NCBI GenBank assembly: GCA_022575985.1
Contig: JAKSXM010000014.1
Coordinates: 310,001 to 374,000 of the forward strand
Direction of reading: 5' to 3'
Source of the DNA: Anagrus nilaparvatae
Taxonomy: Eukaryota; Arthropoda; Insecta; Hymenoptera; Mymaridae
DNA length: 64,000 bases
A program made the translations under genes and the position numbers. Positions 48,812 to 61,157 of the stretch are shown piece after piece. How positions within the stretch are numbered: the first letter of the stretch is position 1; each line of letters starts with the position of its first letter. Under the pieces are notes generated by a model. The model worked only from the letters and a program-made list of their open reading frames with translations, did not search any database and had not been told where the DNA came from.

Positions 48812-49640
48812 TCATTCAATAGCTGATACAAGTGGAGTCATCTTAAAATAAGATTTAAAAAAATTTTTGTCGCTATGAATTATTTTTAATAATATATTTT
48901 TGTCTCTTGTATCAATTGCTTTAATAGCCATATGCATAACTTCATTTAAGATTTTATTATCACAAAAACTAATATCTAATTTTTCAAGATATTTATAATT
49001 TTTTATGAATTCACATAAACCTGCACTACTTTTACACTTATAATTTTTAATATTAGTTTTACACATATTGTAGCAATATAACTCTTTAAACTCTTTAATA
49101 TGTATTATAAATTTAAACGATGAACCTTTTACCTTAAACAAAAATTGTATATGTAATATTTTAAATTTTTGAATTGATGTTATAAAACTTAATCCAGTAT
49201 CGATTATCTTATTACAAAAATTAAGATTTATAGCTTTTAAATTTTTACAGTGATTTGATAATGTTTCTAATTGATATTGTATCATCTATATCGCTATGAG
49301 ATAAATCTAGTGTTTCAAGTTTACTTAGTTTTTGAAATATTTGACAGTCTATTACCAATGAAAAATCAATTGAATTTTGTAGAGTTATATTTCTAAAAAG
49401 TTAAATTTTGACAATAATTTATAATAGATTCAAGAATAATTCCAGAAATCATAAAATTGTTTAATCCAAGTGTTGTTAATTTGTTCAAACTTTTCAAAAT
49501 ATTAATCAAATTATTTGAAGATACATTACAATTATTTAATACAAATTTTTCAATTGAATCATTAAAAAATGGTTTGATATTTTTACTATCAATTTGAAAA
49601 TTTTTAGCTTTTGAGATTAAACCTTTTATATTAATATAAG
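48812..49640 (-). pseudogene. Leucine-rich-repeat (F-box-type) gene remnant, right arm
   Basis: Three frames together read as one LRR protein: IEKFVLNNCNVSSNNLINIL and LTTLGLNNFMISGIILESI (about 49620-49410), LSKLETLDLSHSDIDD (about 49330-49270), then CKNLKAINLNFCNKIIDTGL and EKLDISFCDNKILNEV (to 48812). The CxxLxxLxLxxC spacing is that of the cysteine-containing LRRs found in F-box substrate receptors. No F-box is visible. At least two frameshifts break it. The C-terminal repeat is also found in the left arm. Confidence 0.65.
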
Positions 49641-51150
49641 TTTTTCAATAACAATTTCATAAAAGATATACACAGACATTCACAATTTTAATGATTATTG
49701 TACGCATATTATTATTTACAATTTTCGTTCAAAAGAAACAATATTTTAACTTTGAGTCACACTTATTAAGAAAGTTATTTTACTATACAAGAATTAACTA
49801 TTTTGGAAGCAGGAATTTTTTAACTGTATGTACATGAATAGTCTTATAAAAAAATATGTAAGTACATCCTAAGTATTTTTTGTACTTAATTAAATGATGT
49901 TTTGTATCACTTTGAGATTTATTGGAAGAAAATTCATAATTTTAATTACTTAAAAAATTTTATAACATATAGCATGCGATTTTGTCTACTTGTTGGTGTG
50001 TATAGTCCATGTGGATCTCCATAAACTGGTTCGAAAGCAGAAAATACTCTTGAAGGCGATCCTGGAGTACTTTGACTAGATGCATTTGTTGTATTCATTG
50101 TCGGACAAGGTGTTTTTTTAGGAGCAGGAGAATAATTTTCTTAATTTTTTAGTACCTAATGTTTCAATTATCACAGCTTCTCTAGTATAAGCTTCTACTA
50201 GAATTGTATTTTGAAATACATGTAAGACTACAACACCTTCCCCGGCATTCCAAATATCCAAAATTCGCTGAATTTTTTTTTATTATTATTAACTTTCTTT
50301 TGATCTCTTGAGACCTTTAATTTAAAAGCATCGTAAAGATGAGCATAAGGTCTAGAGCGTTTTCCTTTTCCAACATAGAAAATTGCAGAAAGAAATTTTT
50401 CCAATTTTTCAGACAAACTTAAAAGTTTTGATCTTCTAGGTAAATCTCTTGTTATTCTTGGATCCAGTAAAAAATAATTAAATGAATTTTTGTAGTTTCC
50501 TTCACGCCATTTTCTTGTTGGATCAGGTGCAAAAAATTCTGAAAACATTTGTGGCTCAATAGCTTCATAATCATTAAGATTTTTTATCCATTCAATAGAC
50601 AACATAGAAGATCATATTAATTTTTTTTCTGAATCAATTTGATTTAAGTTTTGAGATAAATGTAATGGAGACTTTCTTTCATATAACTTATTTTGGGATT
50701 CCAATCTATGCAATCGTTTAAGATATAAATGATGAGTTGTGTTTGTGATTGGTCCTGGATTTTCTCCATGATGAATCAATCTCTCCCTTAAAGTTTGATT
50801 ATCTAAATGTAATTTTTCTATTGGTATAGGTTCTGATGTTACTGAACTACATGAATAAAAAGACGTATTCATTTTTGAGGATGCACTAGAATAAAGAAAT
50901 TTTCATAAGATAAAAGATCTTAACTTTTTATTTTCAAATAACTAATATAATTCTATTATTAAAAATTTTGATTAATAAAATTTAAGATAACATATTTCTT
51001 TTAAAAATTTAAATCATTTGGTCTTGTTTATGCAACCTTTAAAATTTTAGTTTTTGAACATAATTAAATTTTTTCCGCAAATAAGCAGTTATACCTATTT
51101 GAGCCCTTTATAAGCCTTTTTTCTATCAAGAATTAATTTTTTTAAATTTT

Positions 51151-51213
51151 ATATACTTTGACTATAGATAAAAAAACTTAATTGTTTTAAGTTTTTGCTA
51201 TAGTCAAAGTATA
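51151..51213. repeat. Small hairpin (~25-bp stem)
   Basis: 'atactttgactatag' and its complement 'ctatagtcaaagtat' bracket A/T runs and a short loop. It lies next to the larger foldback element in the ANKLE1-like remnant. Confidence 0.7.
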
Positions 51214-51278
51214 AAAAAATAAAAATTAATTGTTTAATAATTAATCTAATTTTTTTATTGTTCGTCATATTTTAAATA

Positions 51279-51782
51279 ATTAATTAAGAATTGGTCTTTA
51301 CGAACAAAGATGTTAATAATACTACTACTGAATGTGGTATACATTTAAATACTCGACATAGTAGATATTAGTAACATATTCTTGGAAAATTTAATTGAAA
51401 AATTTTTCAATTTTTCAATAGTTTTTTGCAACTGAAAAATTGTATAATGATGTTATAAACACAAATAAATTAAAAAAAAGTGATATTAATAAATAATAAA
51501 TATTTCACAAAAATAAAATCAAAAATTTCTCTGGCATCTTTTTATTTTTGAGAAATATTTATTATTTATTAATATCACTTTTTTTCAATTTATTTGTGTT
51601 TACCTATAACATCATTACACAATTTTTCAGTTGCAAAAAATTATTGAAAAATTGAAAAATTTTTCAATTAAATTTTCCAAGAATATGTTACTGATATCTA
51701 CTATGTCGAGTATTTAAATGTATACCACATTCAGTAGTAGTATTCTTAACATCTTTGTTCGTAAAGACCAATTCTTAATTAA
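51279..51782. mobile_element. ~500-bp foldback element, ~240-bp arms
   Basis: The arms at about 51279-51525 and 51545-51782 are inverted near-copies, with outer end 'ttaagaattggtctttacga' and its complement. The loop is only about 20-35 bases. No coding capacity. It is inserted between the LEM-encoding ORF and the linker ORFs of the ANKLE1-like remnant. Confidence 0.8.
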
Positions 51783-51939
51783 TTAATTAATTGTTTAATT
51801 TTTTTTAAGACATTTTTTGTTAGAAATTTTTCATTTTTATTTACAAATTAACAATTTAAATATTTTTGGTTCTTGATAGGAAAAAATAAAAAATTAAAAT
51901 AAATAAGCTGTTATAAAATCTTACCAAGATCTACTAAAT

Positions 51940-52048
51940 GAATCCCTTCTTCTAAATTGTTGATCTTTGTAAATATCTGGACGAATGCAAAAAATGAATC
52001 CCTTCTTCTAAATTTGTTGATCTTTGTAAATATCTGAACGAATGCAAA
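51940..52048. repeat. Tandem duplication of ~54 bp in the ANKLE1-like remnant
   Basis: Two copies of a unit containing 'aatcccttcttctaaat' and 'gttgatctttgtaaatatct' lie end to end. They differ by one or two bases, so this is a recent local duplication. Confidence 0.8.
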
Positions 52049-53949
52049 AAGAATCTTCTTTAAATGATAAAACACTATCGCAAGATGATAAATTTGTGTT
52101 AATTGTATTATCTTCAGTTTTTGAAATACTTTTAATGATAGATAAAAAACTATTTGATGATTCAGATAATTTTGTTCGGCTATTGAAAAACTCTAAACTT
52201 GAATCTAAAGTTTTTTTATCTTTTGAATTTACATTACTTTTATTATCACCAACTTCATTATGACTAACACAATTTAAAACAGAAAAAGATTTATTTTTTG
52301 AAGAATCATCTTGCAATAATTTATCTTCATTTTTTCTCTGACTAATTGAATGAGATGATAAATCTTTAGATGAGTCAAGTAAACCAATACCAGACCCAAT
52401 ATGTGATTGATTCAATAAAGCATTGTTACAATTTCTGATAGAATTCTTTAGTTTTTGATGTATTTAAATCTTTTGCATCTAGTGTGTTATCTTTTTTGGT
52501 TAAATCATTTTCACTGTTTATATTTCTTCTCTCGATACTTTTTATGACTTGATCATAAGCTAATTTTTTTTTAGTTTCTTTTATTTCTGGAAAAAAATAT
52601 GATTTTCCTAATATTTTACTTTTTCTTTGACTTTGAATATCTTCAGATAATAAATTTATAATCTTATCACTAGCAGTGTCATAAACTTTTAATGTACTTT
52701 TTGGTTATTTATTGTTATTATTTTTAGTATTGTTTAAATGACTAGAAAAATACTTGTTTTGATTTTCAAATTGCGAATAATTTTTTTAATCGGAAGCTTT
52801 TACAAATCTCTTTGATATCTTAGCTTTTGTACTGCAAGATGTTCTTTTTTCATATAATTTACTCTTGGCCACTCTCTTTTTATCTGAATCTGTATTTAGC
52901 ATTAAATTTGATGATTTGCTTATGATCGTTTCGTCAGCTAATTTAGTTATTCTTTTTTTATCTGATACTGTTTTTAACATTAAATTTGGAGATTTACTAA
53001 TAATTGTTTCATCAGCCCAATTATTTATTTCGAAGGATTTTTCAGCATCTAATCTTTTAGGGCTTTTTTTACTTGGCGTTTTCATTCCCAAATCAAGTTT
53101 TTCAGCTAACTTTTTTTGTTGTAATATTTTAATAAATCTTTCGTTATTTGACTGAGAATATTTATTTTGCTGTTTTATAACTTCCAAAGTAGATTTTCTT
53201 CTGTTTAATTTTTCCTTTCCAAAAACTTCTACATTTTCGATACATTTTCCTTATCTTTTAATGGTCTGTTAAAAGTCATCACAATTTGCTTTCTTTTTGG
53301 ATAATTATTAAAAAAATTTCTTATTTTTTGTCTGCTATTACATGAAGATTTTTCTGTCAACGAAATATCACTTGATACACTAGTAGATATTTCTGATATA
53401 ATTTCATTAAGTATATTTTCTTCTTCTTCATCAGATGATTGTCTTTCTTTACTCATTGATATCATATTAGAATGATGAGTACTATTTGTTTTATTTAATT
53501 TATTTCGATATTCTTTCCTAATTGTTATTTGTTTATTTAAATCAGAAAATACTTCTGATGAAGTATTATCAGGCTCGTAATCAGTTGTGTTAACTGGAAT
53601 GCTTTCAATATTACTTGTTACTATTGATGTTTGACAAATATCCAATGAATTTAAAGATGCACATTCTGATATAACATATTCTGCTAATATTTCTCCGTTA
53701 TTAATTAAAATTTTATCTGGTTTAAAAGACATTGTTTAATTATTATTGCCTAAGTATTTTAAATTTAATGATTTATAAAATTATTACCTAATTCTAATTT
53801 ATACTTTGGTTCTTCATCGTTATTTTTCTCTTGTGAACAAAATTTTCTCAGTAAAGTTACAGCATTTTTATGATCTCAATGATAAAAATTTAATTTCAAT
53901 TATTATTAATTAACACAGTTGAAAAAATTAAAAAAATTACAATTGTAAC

Positions 53950-54370
53950 TTGAGTTAATTCTGGTGTCTTGTCATCTCCAGGCATTGAAATACTTTGTAC
54001 GATTGTAAGAACCTTGTACAAACGGGTATCTAAAAATTTAATTTAATAAAAATACAATAAAAATAATGATATTTAAATAAATTTACCTGTTAAATTGATT
54101 GCAAGTGGAGGTCCGATCAATCTGAGGTAAAAAAGGATCATCCGTTATCAAGCACTTATGAAATTGGACTTTTAAGATAATAGGTTGCAAAATTGTAACT
54201 AATGCATCACGCCAATATTCATTGGTCAAAGATATTCAAACCTAAGACAAAAAATTTAATTATTTAAGCTTTTAAAACATGTTAAATTACAAGAAAAAAC
54301 GTACCTGGAAATTATTTGATGTATCGTTAACAAAGCTTATCTAAAGGATTTTTTTCATACGAAACATAAA
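53950..54370 (-). pseudogene. VPS13-like fragment, right arm
   Basis: Inverse counterpart of 39261-39870. The last piece reads DTRLYKVLTIVQSISMPGDD followed by KTPELTQ, without the extra stop seen in the left copy. The earlier pieces are broken, for example around 54190-54240. In the minus-strand sense it directly precedes the ANKLE1-like remnant. The differing lesions in the two arms show they have decayed separately. Confidence 0.5.
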
Positions 54371-54690
54371 ATAGAAGTTGATACTAGGCATTAATTTTTT
54401 TATTTATAATACCATAACATTATTTTAATTAAAATTTCATTGCTAGCATCGCATAACCTCTTTATTTGTTTGTTTTTTTTACCCGGTGCACCCAGCAGAC
54501 TGCTGAGGTGATACCAACTTGTTTCCGGGTTCAATTACATATTATCGGTAACTTTATTACCGGCATATCTACCGCCGCTCTACTTACCATGCGATTTTAA
54601 AAATTTTTAAATAAAGCGTTCCTATTGGCCTAACTCTTTTTTATATATATAGATATAGTTTACTACCGGTCGAGGAACTCCCTGTATATA

Positions 54691-56040
54691 ATATATACAT
54701 ATTATATGTATATTATTTTTTTGTCAATCGGATCGCCTGTTGTGCTGATTTTTATTTTTGAATAGATTTTATTGGATCTTCCGCAATAAATCTTATTTTA
54801 TAAAATTTTTTTAAACTATTGTTACAATTATTCTGGAAATTCCAATTATTCATATTTTTTTCAATAGAGAATAAAGCCATATAAAGATACCGTCTCGTAA
54901 GCGTGTCTATAATGAGGGTTTATTTTTAAAGTTCTTTAGAAAAAAAAACGAGATTTACAAGCAGGATTAAAATATTAAGTATTCACTTTTATTTTTAAAT
55001 TATTTACACAATACTTAAGACTTTTTGCCTTTTCTGTCATCTTTTATAGGTATACTATAAAAAAAAAAGTATTTTAAAAGGGCTTTGATTTTTTAATCAT
55101 TGAAATAATATAAAAAAATGTCTATAAATTATACACAAAAAGAAATTTAATTTAGCAAGGAAAATATTACTTTTGCCAAAAGTTTAAACAGTTTGTAGTG
55201 AATGAAAAAAAATGCATACTAAAACAATCTCATTATGGCAACAATAATTTCAATTGTGTCCAAAAAATTTTTTTTATTTCAGAAACAAAGGGTTCCTTTT
55301 AAAAGTTGAACATATTGATAGCATAAGATTAGAGTGTTTGTAGTTGTTTGATTTAATAAATTAATTAAAATTAAAAACCAATTATAAATTTATGTAAGAA
55401 GATGTATGAAAAGAACATTTTTGAAAGTAACTCCTCTACCGCAACATTAAAAAAAATTTAGTTATTTTGCAAAATAACAAAATTAATTTACAATATCTTT
55501 TTGAAGAATGAAAACAAGAACCATCGCATGTAAAAAAAAAAATGAATTTAAAAATTAATAAAATCAATTCAGGAATTTCGTTCTTAAATTTGTACAATCT
55601 ATAATTAAATTATAATACTAATTAAATATTTTCTTATATTTTCTTCTCAATATTATTAATATTTCCTTATTTATAAAAATGATAAGTAAGTTGCATTAGT
55701 TCCAAACTTAATCGAATAATCAATTTTAATCCATATAATCAGAAGGCGAAAAAAAGTTTCATCTTTAGATCTCCATCGGTTTTCATTCAATAATGGGATT
55801 GGTAAATTTCGGAAGAAATTTTAATTTTTTTACAATTTCATTTTAATTAAATATTTACAAATTCTATAAAAATCTCGCCAAAAAATAATAAAAAAAAATA
55901 AAAGAAATTTTATTTTTATTCAATGTATTGTCTTTTTTTTCTTTTGTTTAAAATTTAAGCAAATTTTAAATTTTTTACAAGCGTATACCAATAATCATAA
56001 TTATACATAATAATCATAATTATATATACATATAATATAA
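54691..56040. other. AT-rich intergenic DNA
   Basis: No reading frame, RNA gene or clear repeat is supported between the right end of the giant inverted repeat and the GC-rich block at 56050. Confidence 0.5.
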
Positions 56041-56049
56041 TATATAATA

Positions 56050-57300
56050 TACTAGCTGCCTCCGGCTCGCTTCGCTCGCCCCGGCAGCCACCATGGGGGC
56101 TGCGCCCCCCTGGACCCCTGCGACTTTCTTTTTCCAAAAATATGTTGTTTTATGTTACTCAATATTTTGTAAAATAACCCTATTTTTACCCGAAGTATTA
56201 TCTAAAATTTACTGGATCATAAAAATTACGGGCATACGAACCCAGACTAATAATTAGTGATCAGCAATATAAAGCTTCGCTACCCTTCCATATACGATCC
56301 ACAAGCAGTCGTTGTGTCCCTCGCCTATCCATTCTAGGGTTCTGTTTGATGATAAAAGCTGTTCAAGTTTCTTTTAGTTACTATATTCAGTTACTACATC
56401 AGTGACTGATAAAAATTAGAAATATATATAATATTAGTCCTAAACTTTTATAATTTTCGAAAAATTATTGTATCTTTTGACAGATCGAACTGATCGCCTT
56501 GAAAATTTAGGTGGATACGTAAAAAATATACCCGAATCGAATGAAATTCTTTTTGATAGTAAAATTTTTCCTCGGTTTTTTGTTTTTTTGGTTTTTTTTA
56601 AAAATTTGATAAAAATTTTTTTCTTGATAATTCAGTTTTTTCAACATAAAAAATTTTTGTCATTATCAATCGAAAAGAAACCTAGCCTATGTTTTGACCC
56701 GTAATTTTAGCCGTCTTTTGCCGTAAACCCCGCGTCTCTACCTTTTGTCGTTTTCTAGTTTACCCATTTCGGACAAACATACAAAATTAAAGATTTATAT
56801 ATATATAGGATAGGATAGGATAGGATAGGATAGGATAGGATAGGATAGGATAGGATAGGATAGGATTAGTTCTAAACTTTTATAATTTTTGAAAAATGAT
56901 TGTAACTTTCGACAGATCGAACCGATTACCTTGAAAATTTAGGTGGATACGTAAAAAATATGCCCGAATCGAATAAAATTCTTTTTGATAGTAAAATTTT
57001 TCCTCGGTTTTCCGTTTTTTTGGTTTTTTTTCTAAAATTTGATAAAAATTTGTTTCTTGGAAATTCAGTTTTTTCAACATAAAAATTTTTTGTGGTTATC
57101 AATCGAAATAAAACCTAGCCTATGTTTTGACCCGTAATTTTTGCCGTCTTTTGCCGTAAACCCCATGTCTGTAGCTTTTATCGCGTTCTAGTTTACTCAT
57201 TTCGGACACACACACATAATTAAAGATTTATATATATATAGGACTAGCAAAAGTTGGAGGGGGGGGCTCCGCCCCCCCCTGTGTCACATTTCCTTCTGTT
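56050..57300. repeat. GC-rich block, duplicated ~370-bp repeat and (GGATA)n satellite
   Basis: 56050-56140 is an abrupt GC-rich island ('cggctcgcttcgctcgcccc'), typical of a dispersed repeat rather than a gene. Two copies of a unit with 'gatcgaactgatcgccttga' or a variant lie at about 56407-56806 and 56870-57240. They are separated by a pure GGATA pentanucleotide array (56807-56867). A second GC block ('ggggggctccgccccccc') follows at 57255-57280. The copies are direct, so the pair may be one element duplicated around the satellite. Confidence 0.7.
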
Positions 57301-57810
57301 TGTTTTGCTTCAAAAAATCATTTTTCATTGCAAATTTATAATTATGCAAACACATTCAAACTATTCAGAGCAGCGTAGGTGAAACATTAATGAAAAATTA
57401 TAGGTTCTGATTGATTCTCTAGTTATAATAGAGAAAATAAAAAAATTTAACTTAGTACGTATAAATTAGTGCCAAATTAAGTAATACCAATTCTGACAGT
57501 AAAATTTAATAATATTTTTTAGGTATTTCAATTTTTAAGCAAATTTACAAAAAATTTTATATATCCTAAAAATAGTAAAAATTGAATATCTCCAAAAGTA
57601 AGAAAGCTGAGTCAGAAAACTATAGCCTATGTTATCCGAATACTTTTATTCTTTATTATGACACTGGTTTCATATCAAGTGGTTCGGCGGTTCTTGAGTC
57701 ATTAGGGTACAGACAAACAGACAAACAGACAAACAAACAAACAAATATATAATATACAATAATATAATATACTATACCCTAAAATTTGAGTGGAATATAT
57801 ATAATATATA

Positions 57811-58974
57811 GTAAAAAATTTTTAAAATATTTTATAAAATTTTAAAGATACCTCCGTTTTGAATAAAAATTTCAGAGAATACGTAAAAATTAGTGCTGAA
57901 TTGAATACTATAAAGTGCGATACCAAAATTTTTCGATAGTATCGAGATATTTCAATTTTTGATAAAATTTTTAAAAAATGTTATCAAGTTCAAAAATACT
58001 AAAAATTAAATATCTCAAAAACTACGATTGCTAATCAGAAAATATAGGGCCTATGTCACCCGCATTTTTTTTTTCTTCATTTTGACGCCGGTTTCATGCC
58101 AATCGGTTCGGTGGTTCTTGAGTCATTAGGGTACAAACAAACAGACAAACAGACAAACAAACAAATAAATTTTCAAATATATATAGTATTAAGATATAGT
58201 AAAAAATTTTTAAAATATTTTATAAAATTTTAAAGATACCTCCGTTTTGAATAAAAATTTCAGAGAATACGTAAAAATTAGTGCTGAATTGAATACTATA
58301 AAGTGCGATACCAAAATTTTTCGATAGTATCGAGATATTTCAATTTTTGATAAAATTTTTAAAAAATGTTATCAAGTTCAAAAATACTAAAAATTAAATA
58401 TCTCAAAAACTACGATTGCTAATCAGAAAATATAGGGCCTATGTCACCCGCATTTTTTTTTTCTTCATTTTGACGCCGGTTTCATGCCAATCGGTTCGGT
58501 GGTTCTTGAGTCATTAGGGTACAAACAAACAGACAAACAGACAAACAAACAAATAAATTTTCAAATATATATAGTATTAAGATATAGTAAAAAATTTTTA
58601 AAATATTTTATAAAATTTTAAAGATACCTCCGTTTTGAATAAAAATTTCAGAGAATACGTAAAAATTAGTGCTGAATTGAATACTATAAAGTGCGATACC
58701 AAAATTTTTTGATAGTATCGAGATATTTCAATTTTTGATAAAATTTTTAAAAAATGTTATCAAGTTCAAAAATACTAAAAATTAAATATCTCAAAAACTA
58801 CGATTGCTAATCAGAAAATATAGGGCCTATGTCACCCGCATTTTTTTTTTCTTCATTTTGACGCCGGTTTCATGCCAATCGGTTCGGTGGTTCTTGAGTC
58901 ATTAGGGTACAAACAAACAGACAAACAGACAAACAAACAAATAAATTTTCAAATATATATAGTATTAAGATATA
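57811..58974. repeat. Three near-identical 388-bp tandem units
   Basis: Units start at 57811, 58199 and 58587, an exact 388-bp period with almost no differences. Each ends in a CAAACAGACAAACAGACAAA-type tail followed by an AT run. A diverged relative with the same tail lies just upstream (about 57340-57760). The tail resembles the 3' end of a short retro-element. The identity points to very recent amplification. Confidence 0.85.
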
Positions 58975-58979
58975 TAAGC

Positions 58980-61157
58980 TGACCCTTTCTCAGTATAAAC
59001 ATAACAGGATTTTTTTGGAAATAAATATATATGAAATCAATAAATAACACGTGGGTGAACAAGATGTTTTATTTTCTATTAAAATATTAAATATTACTCA
59101 TTTGCTTTTTTATCCATTTTTATTTATTTTTTATTGATCAGAATAATATTGAAAACTAAATCTCATAGTTTTTACATAAAAAATTGTAAAATAATCTTGT
59201 TTTTTTAATTTTTTTCTTTTTTTAGATAATAAAGTATGTGAATATAAAAATACTATTCGAATAGTATACCTATCAGAGACTATTATTATAATATAAATCT
59301 TTTTTCATTCAGCAAGCCGGTGTTTTGAGTATATATGTATAAATTTATTTGTATAACAATGAAATAAGAATTATATATAACAATCCAATAATACTTACCG
59401 CAGTTATTTTATTATTTTTTTCGAAAATGACTCCCACGATTTTTCTCAAAATTGTTATGAAAGAAGTTTTTAAACACAGGAATCGAAGGGGGTTGGTGAA
59501 AATGTTAAGAAAATTCATTTTGTGTAAATTTTTGTTCATCAAAAAATACATATAAGTAGTCAATATTTTACTGTTCAGTGTCAAAATCTTTTATTTTAAA
59601 AAGCGGATATCGCTTAATTCCACACGAATAGAAAAAATATATAGTCATGAATTTAAAACAAATTATTTTTAATTAATTAAATAATAAATTTTTTTCATTA
59701 TTATTAATTATTATTCTTTTTATATTTAACCCTCCGTGTGTCCTGCGTGTGTTTTTAATATCGCCCCGCTCGTTTTTTAAGTCCTTTGAAAATAATTTTT
59801 GGCAATAATTTGTTTTTTAAAGTATTAAATAAACATTTAAAAAACATGAAACAAAGTTATAGTCAAAATGTCAACTCAGTTTTTCCGCAAAACATTTTTT
59901 TTGACATATATTTCAAGCTTAAATCCCTAGAATATTTCCCCTCAGGGCCATTTTTACCGGCATGCCAAGTATGCCATTACGTAGGGCGTCAGCATTTTAA
60001 AAGGCACAAATTTTCCTGGGATACAAATTTTTATAGAATATTACGACCCATGGCCAGAAAAATAAAGAAGGATGGTAATTTACGTGCGATTTGGGCCATT
60101 CTCGGGCCATTCTTTACTTTTCTGGACACGGGATCGTAATATACTATTTAGAAAATATATTTTTTTTAAAACAAGTTTTATAATTTCATATTAGCTTTTT
60201 CAAAAGCATTTTAAAGTAATTTTAAAAAGAAATATGTAAAAGAAAAGTAAAATTTTCTTCAAGCCTTAATTTTTGTAGATCTGGGCTTCGGGTTCGGTTG
60301 TGAAGATTCGCTCTACTATAGGTTCTTTGGGTCGCTGAACACGGAAATCGGGGTCATTTCGTTAAGAAATAGGGGCTTCACCCTTAAATTTGCAAAAACT
60401 ACCCCCAAAAAGGGGTTTTTTACATACTCGCACTTTGAGCGCTCAGATTTTCACCATACGAGTTTTGTAGGTCACTGATAAAGAATTTCGACTTCTTTTT
60501 CATTAATAATCAATATTTTACCTTTAAAATAATTTTCGTACTTTTAGCATCCAGGATATGCTCATATAGGTTTTTTGGGTCGCTAATCAAGAATTTCGAC
60601 TTCTTTTTCATAAATAATAAATATTTCACCACAAAAAAGGAGTCGACATTCTTGAATAGCGACCCGAAAAACCTATATGGACATATCCTGGACGCTCAAA
60701 GTGCGTAAATAGCAAAAATACCTGTTTTAGGGGTAGTTTTAGCTATTTTAAGGGTGAAATATTGATTATTTATGAAAAAGAAGTCGAAATTCTTGATCAG
60801 CGAACCAAAAAACCCGTTTGGTGCAAATTTAAGCGTTCAAAGTACGAAAATGTTAGAAGAAACCCCTTTTTAAAACCTATAGTAAAGCAAATCTCGTATT
60901 CCCAAGTGAAAATACAACCCCCCTCCCCCTATTTTGACTGGAGTATATCTCATGAACCTGGCTTCGCCTCGGAAGGTAATTTTCTGCGATTTAGAGCTTT
61001 CTTTACTTTTTTGGACACAGTCTCGTAATTAATATACTATTATAATAACTGCTTGATTAAATTACCCTACAAATATCTGTTCAATAAAGCATACTAAATT
61101 TGACAATAGCGTTTATAAAAAAGAATAAAAATTGGCAGGGTTATTTGCACATACCTA
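58980..61157. other. Intergenic repeats, no gene supported
   Basis: Contains a copy of a repeat (59390-59560) related in direct orientation to 63070-63210; both read IFxKIVxKE and RKFI words on the plus strand. Inverted blocks at 60460-60820 carry 'gggtcgctaatcaagaattt' and its complement. Two plus-strand ORFs (59786-60139 and 60762-61028) end in the same FFTFLDT(G/V)S tail, which shows they are repeat ends rather than genes. Confidence 0.5.

Larger units (their letters stand above)
49950..53900 (-). pseudogene. ANKLE1-like remnant: ankyrin tail, LEM and GIY-YIG nuclease
   Basis: In minus-strand order: an ankyrin-like tail near 53870-53790 (NAVTLLRKFCSQ); long Ser/Lys/Asp-rich linker ORFs (53732-53229, 53187-52786, 52415-52008); then a LEM domain within 50872-50612 (LRERLIHHGENPGPITNTTH, then LYLKRLHRLE); then a GIY-YIG domain from 50605 (FNYFLLDPRITRDLP, then AIFYVGKGKRSRP). 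ANKLE1/LEM-3 nucleases resolve DNA bridges. The GIY-YIG frame shifts in an A-run near 50265-50280, continuing as IWNAGEGVVVLHVFQN and VEAYTREAVIIETLG, and shifts again before 49950. A hairpin insertion splits it at 51279-51782. The linker has an internal repeat around LADETIISKS. Clearly dead as it stands. Confidence 0.75.

Noticed and set aside
55955..56137. Arg/Gly-rich ORF in the GC block
   Set aside because: The GC-rich island looks like a dispersed repeat ('gctcgcttcgctcgcc'); the ORF is a by-product.
56200..56340. Possible tRNA or tRNA-derived sequence
   Set aside because: No cloverleaf with matching acceptor and T-arm could be drawn by eye. No other stretch in the window fitted a tRNA.
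59786..61028. Two plus-strand ORFs of 117 and 88 codons
   Set aside because: They share only a terminal FFTFLDT tail that comes from a repeated DNA end; the rest is unrelated and unrecognised.
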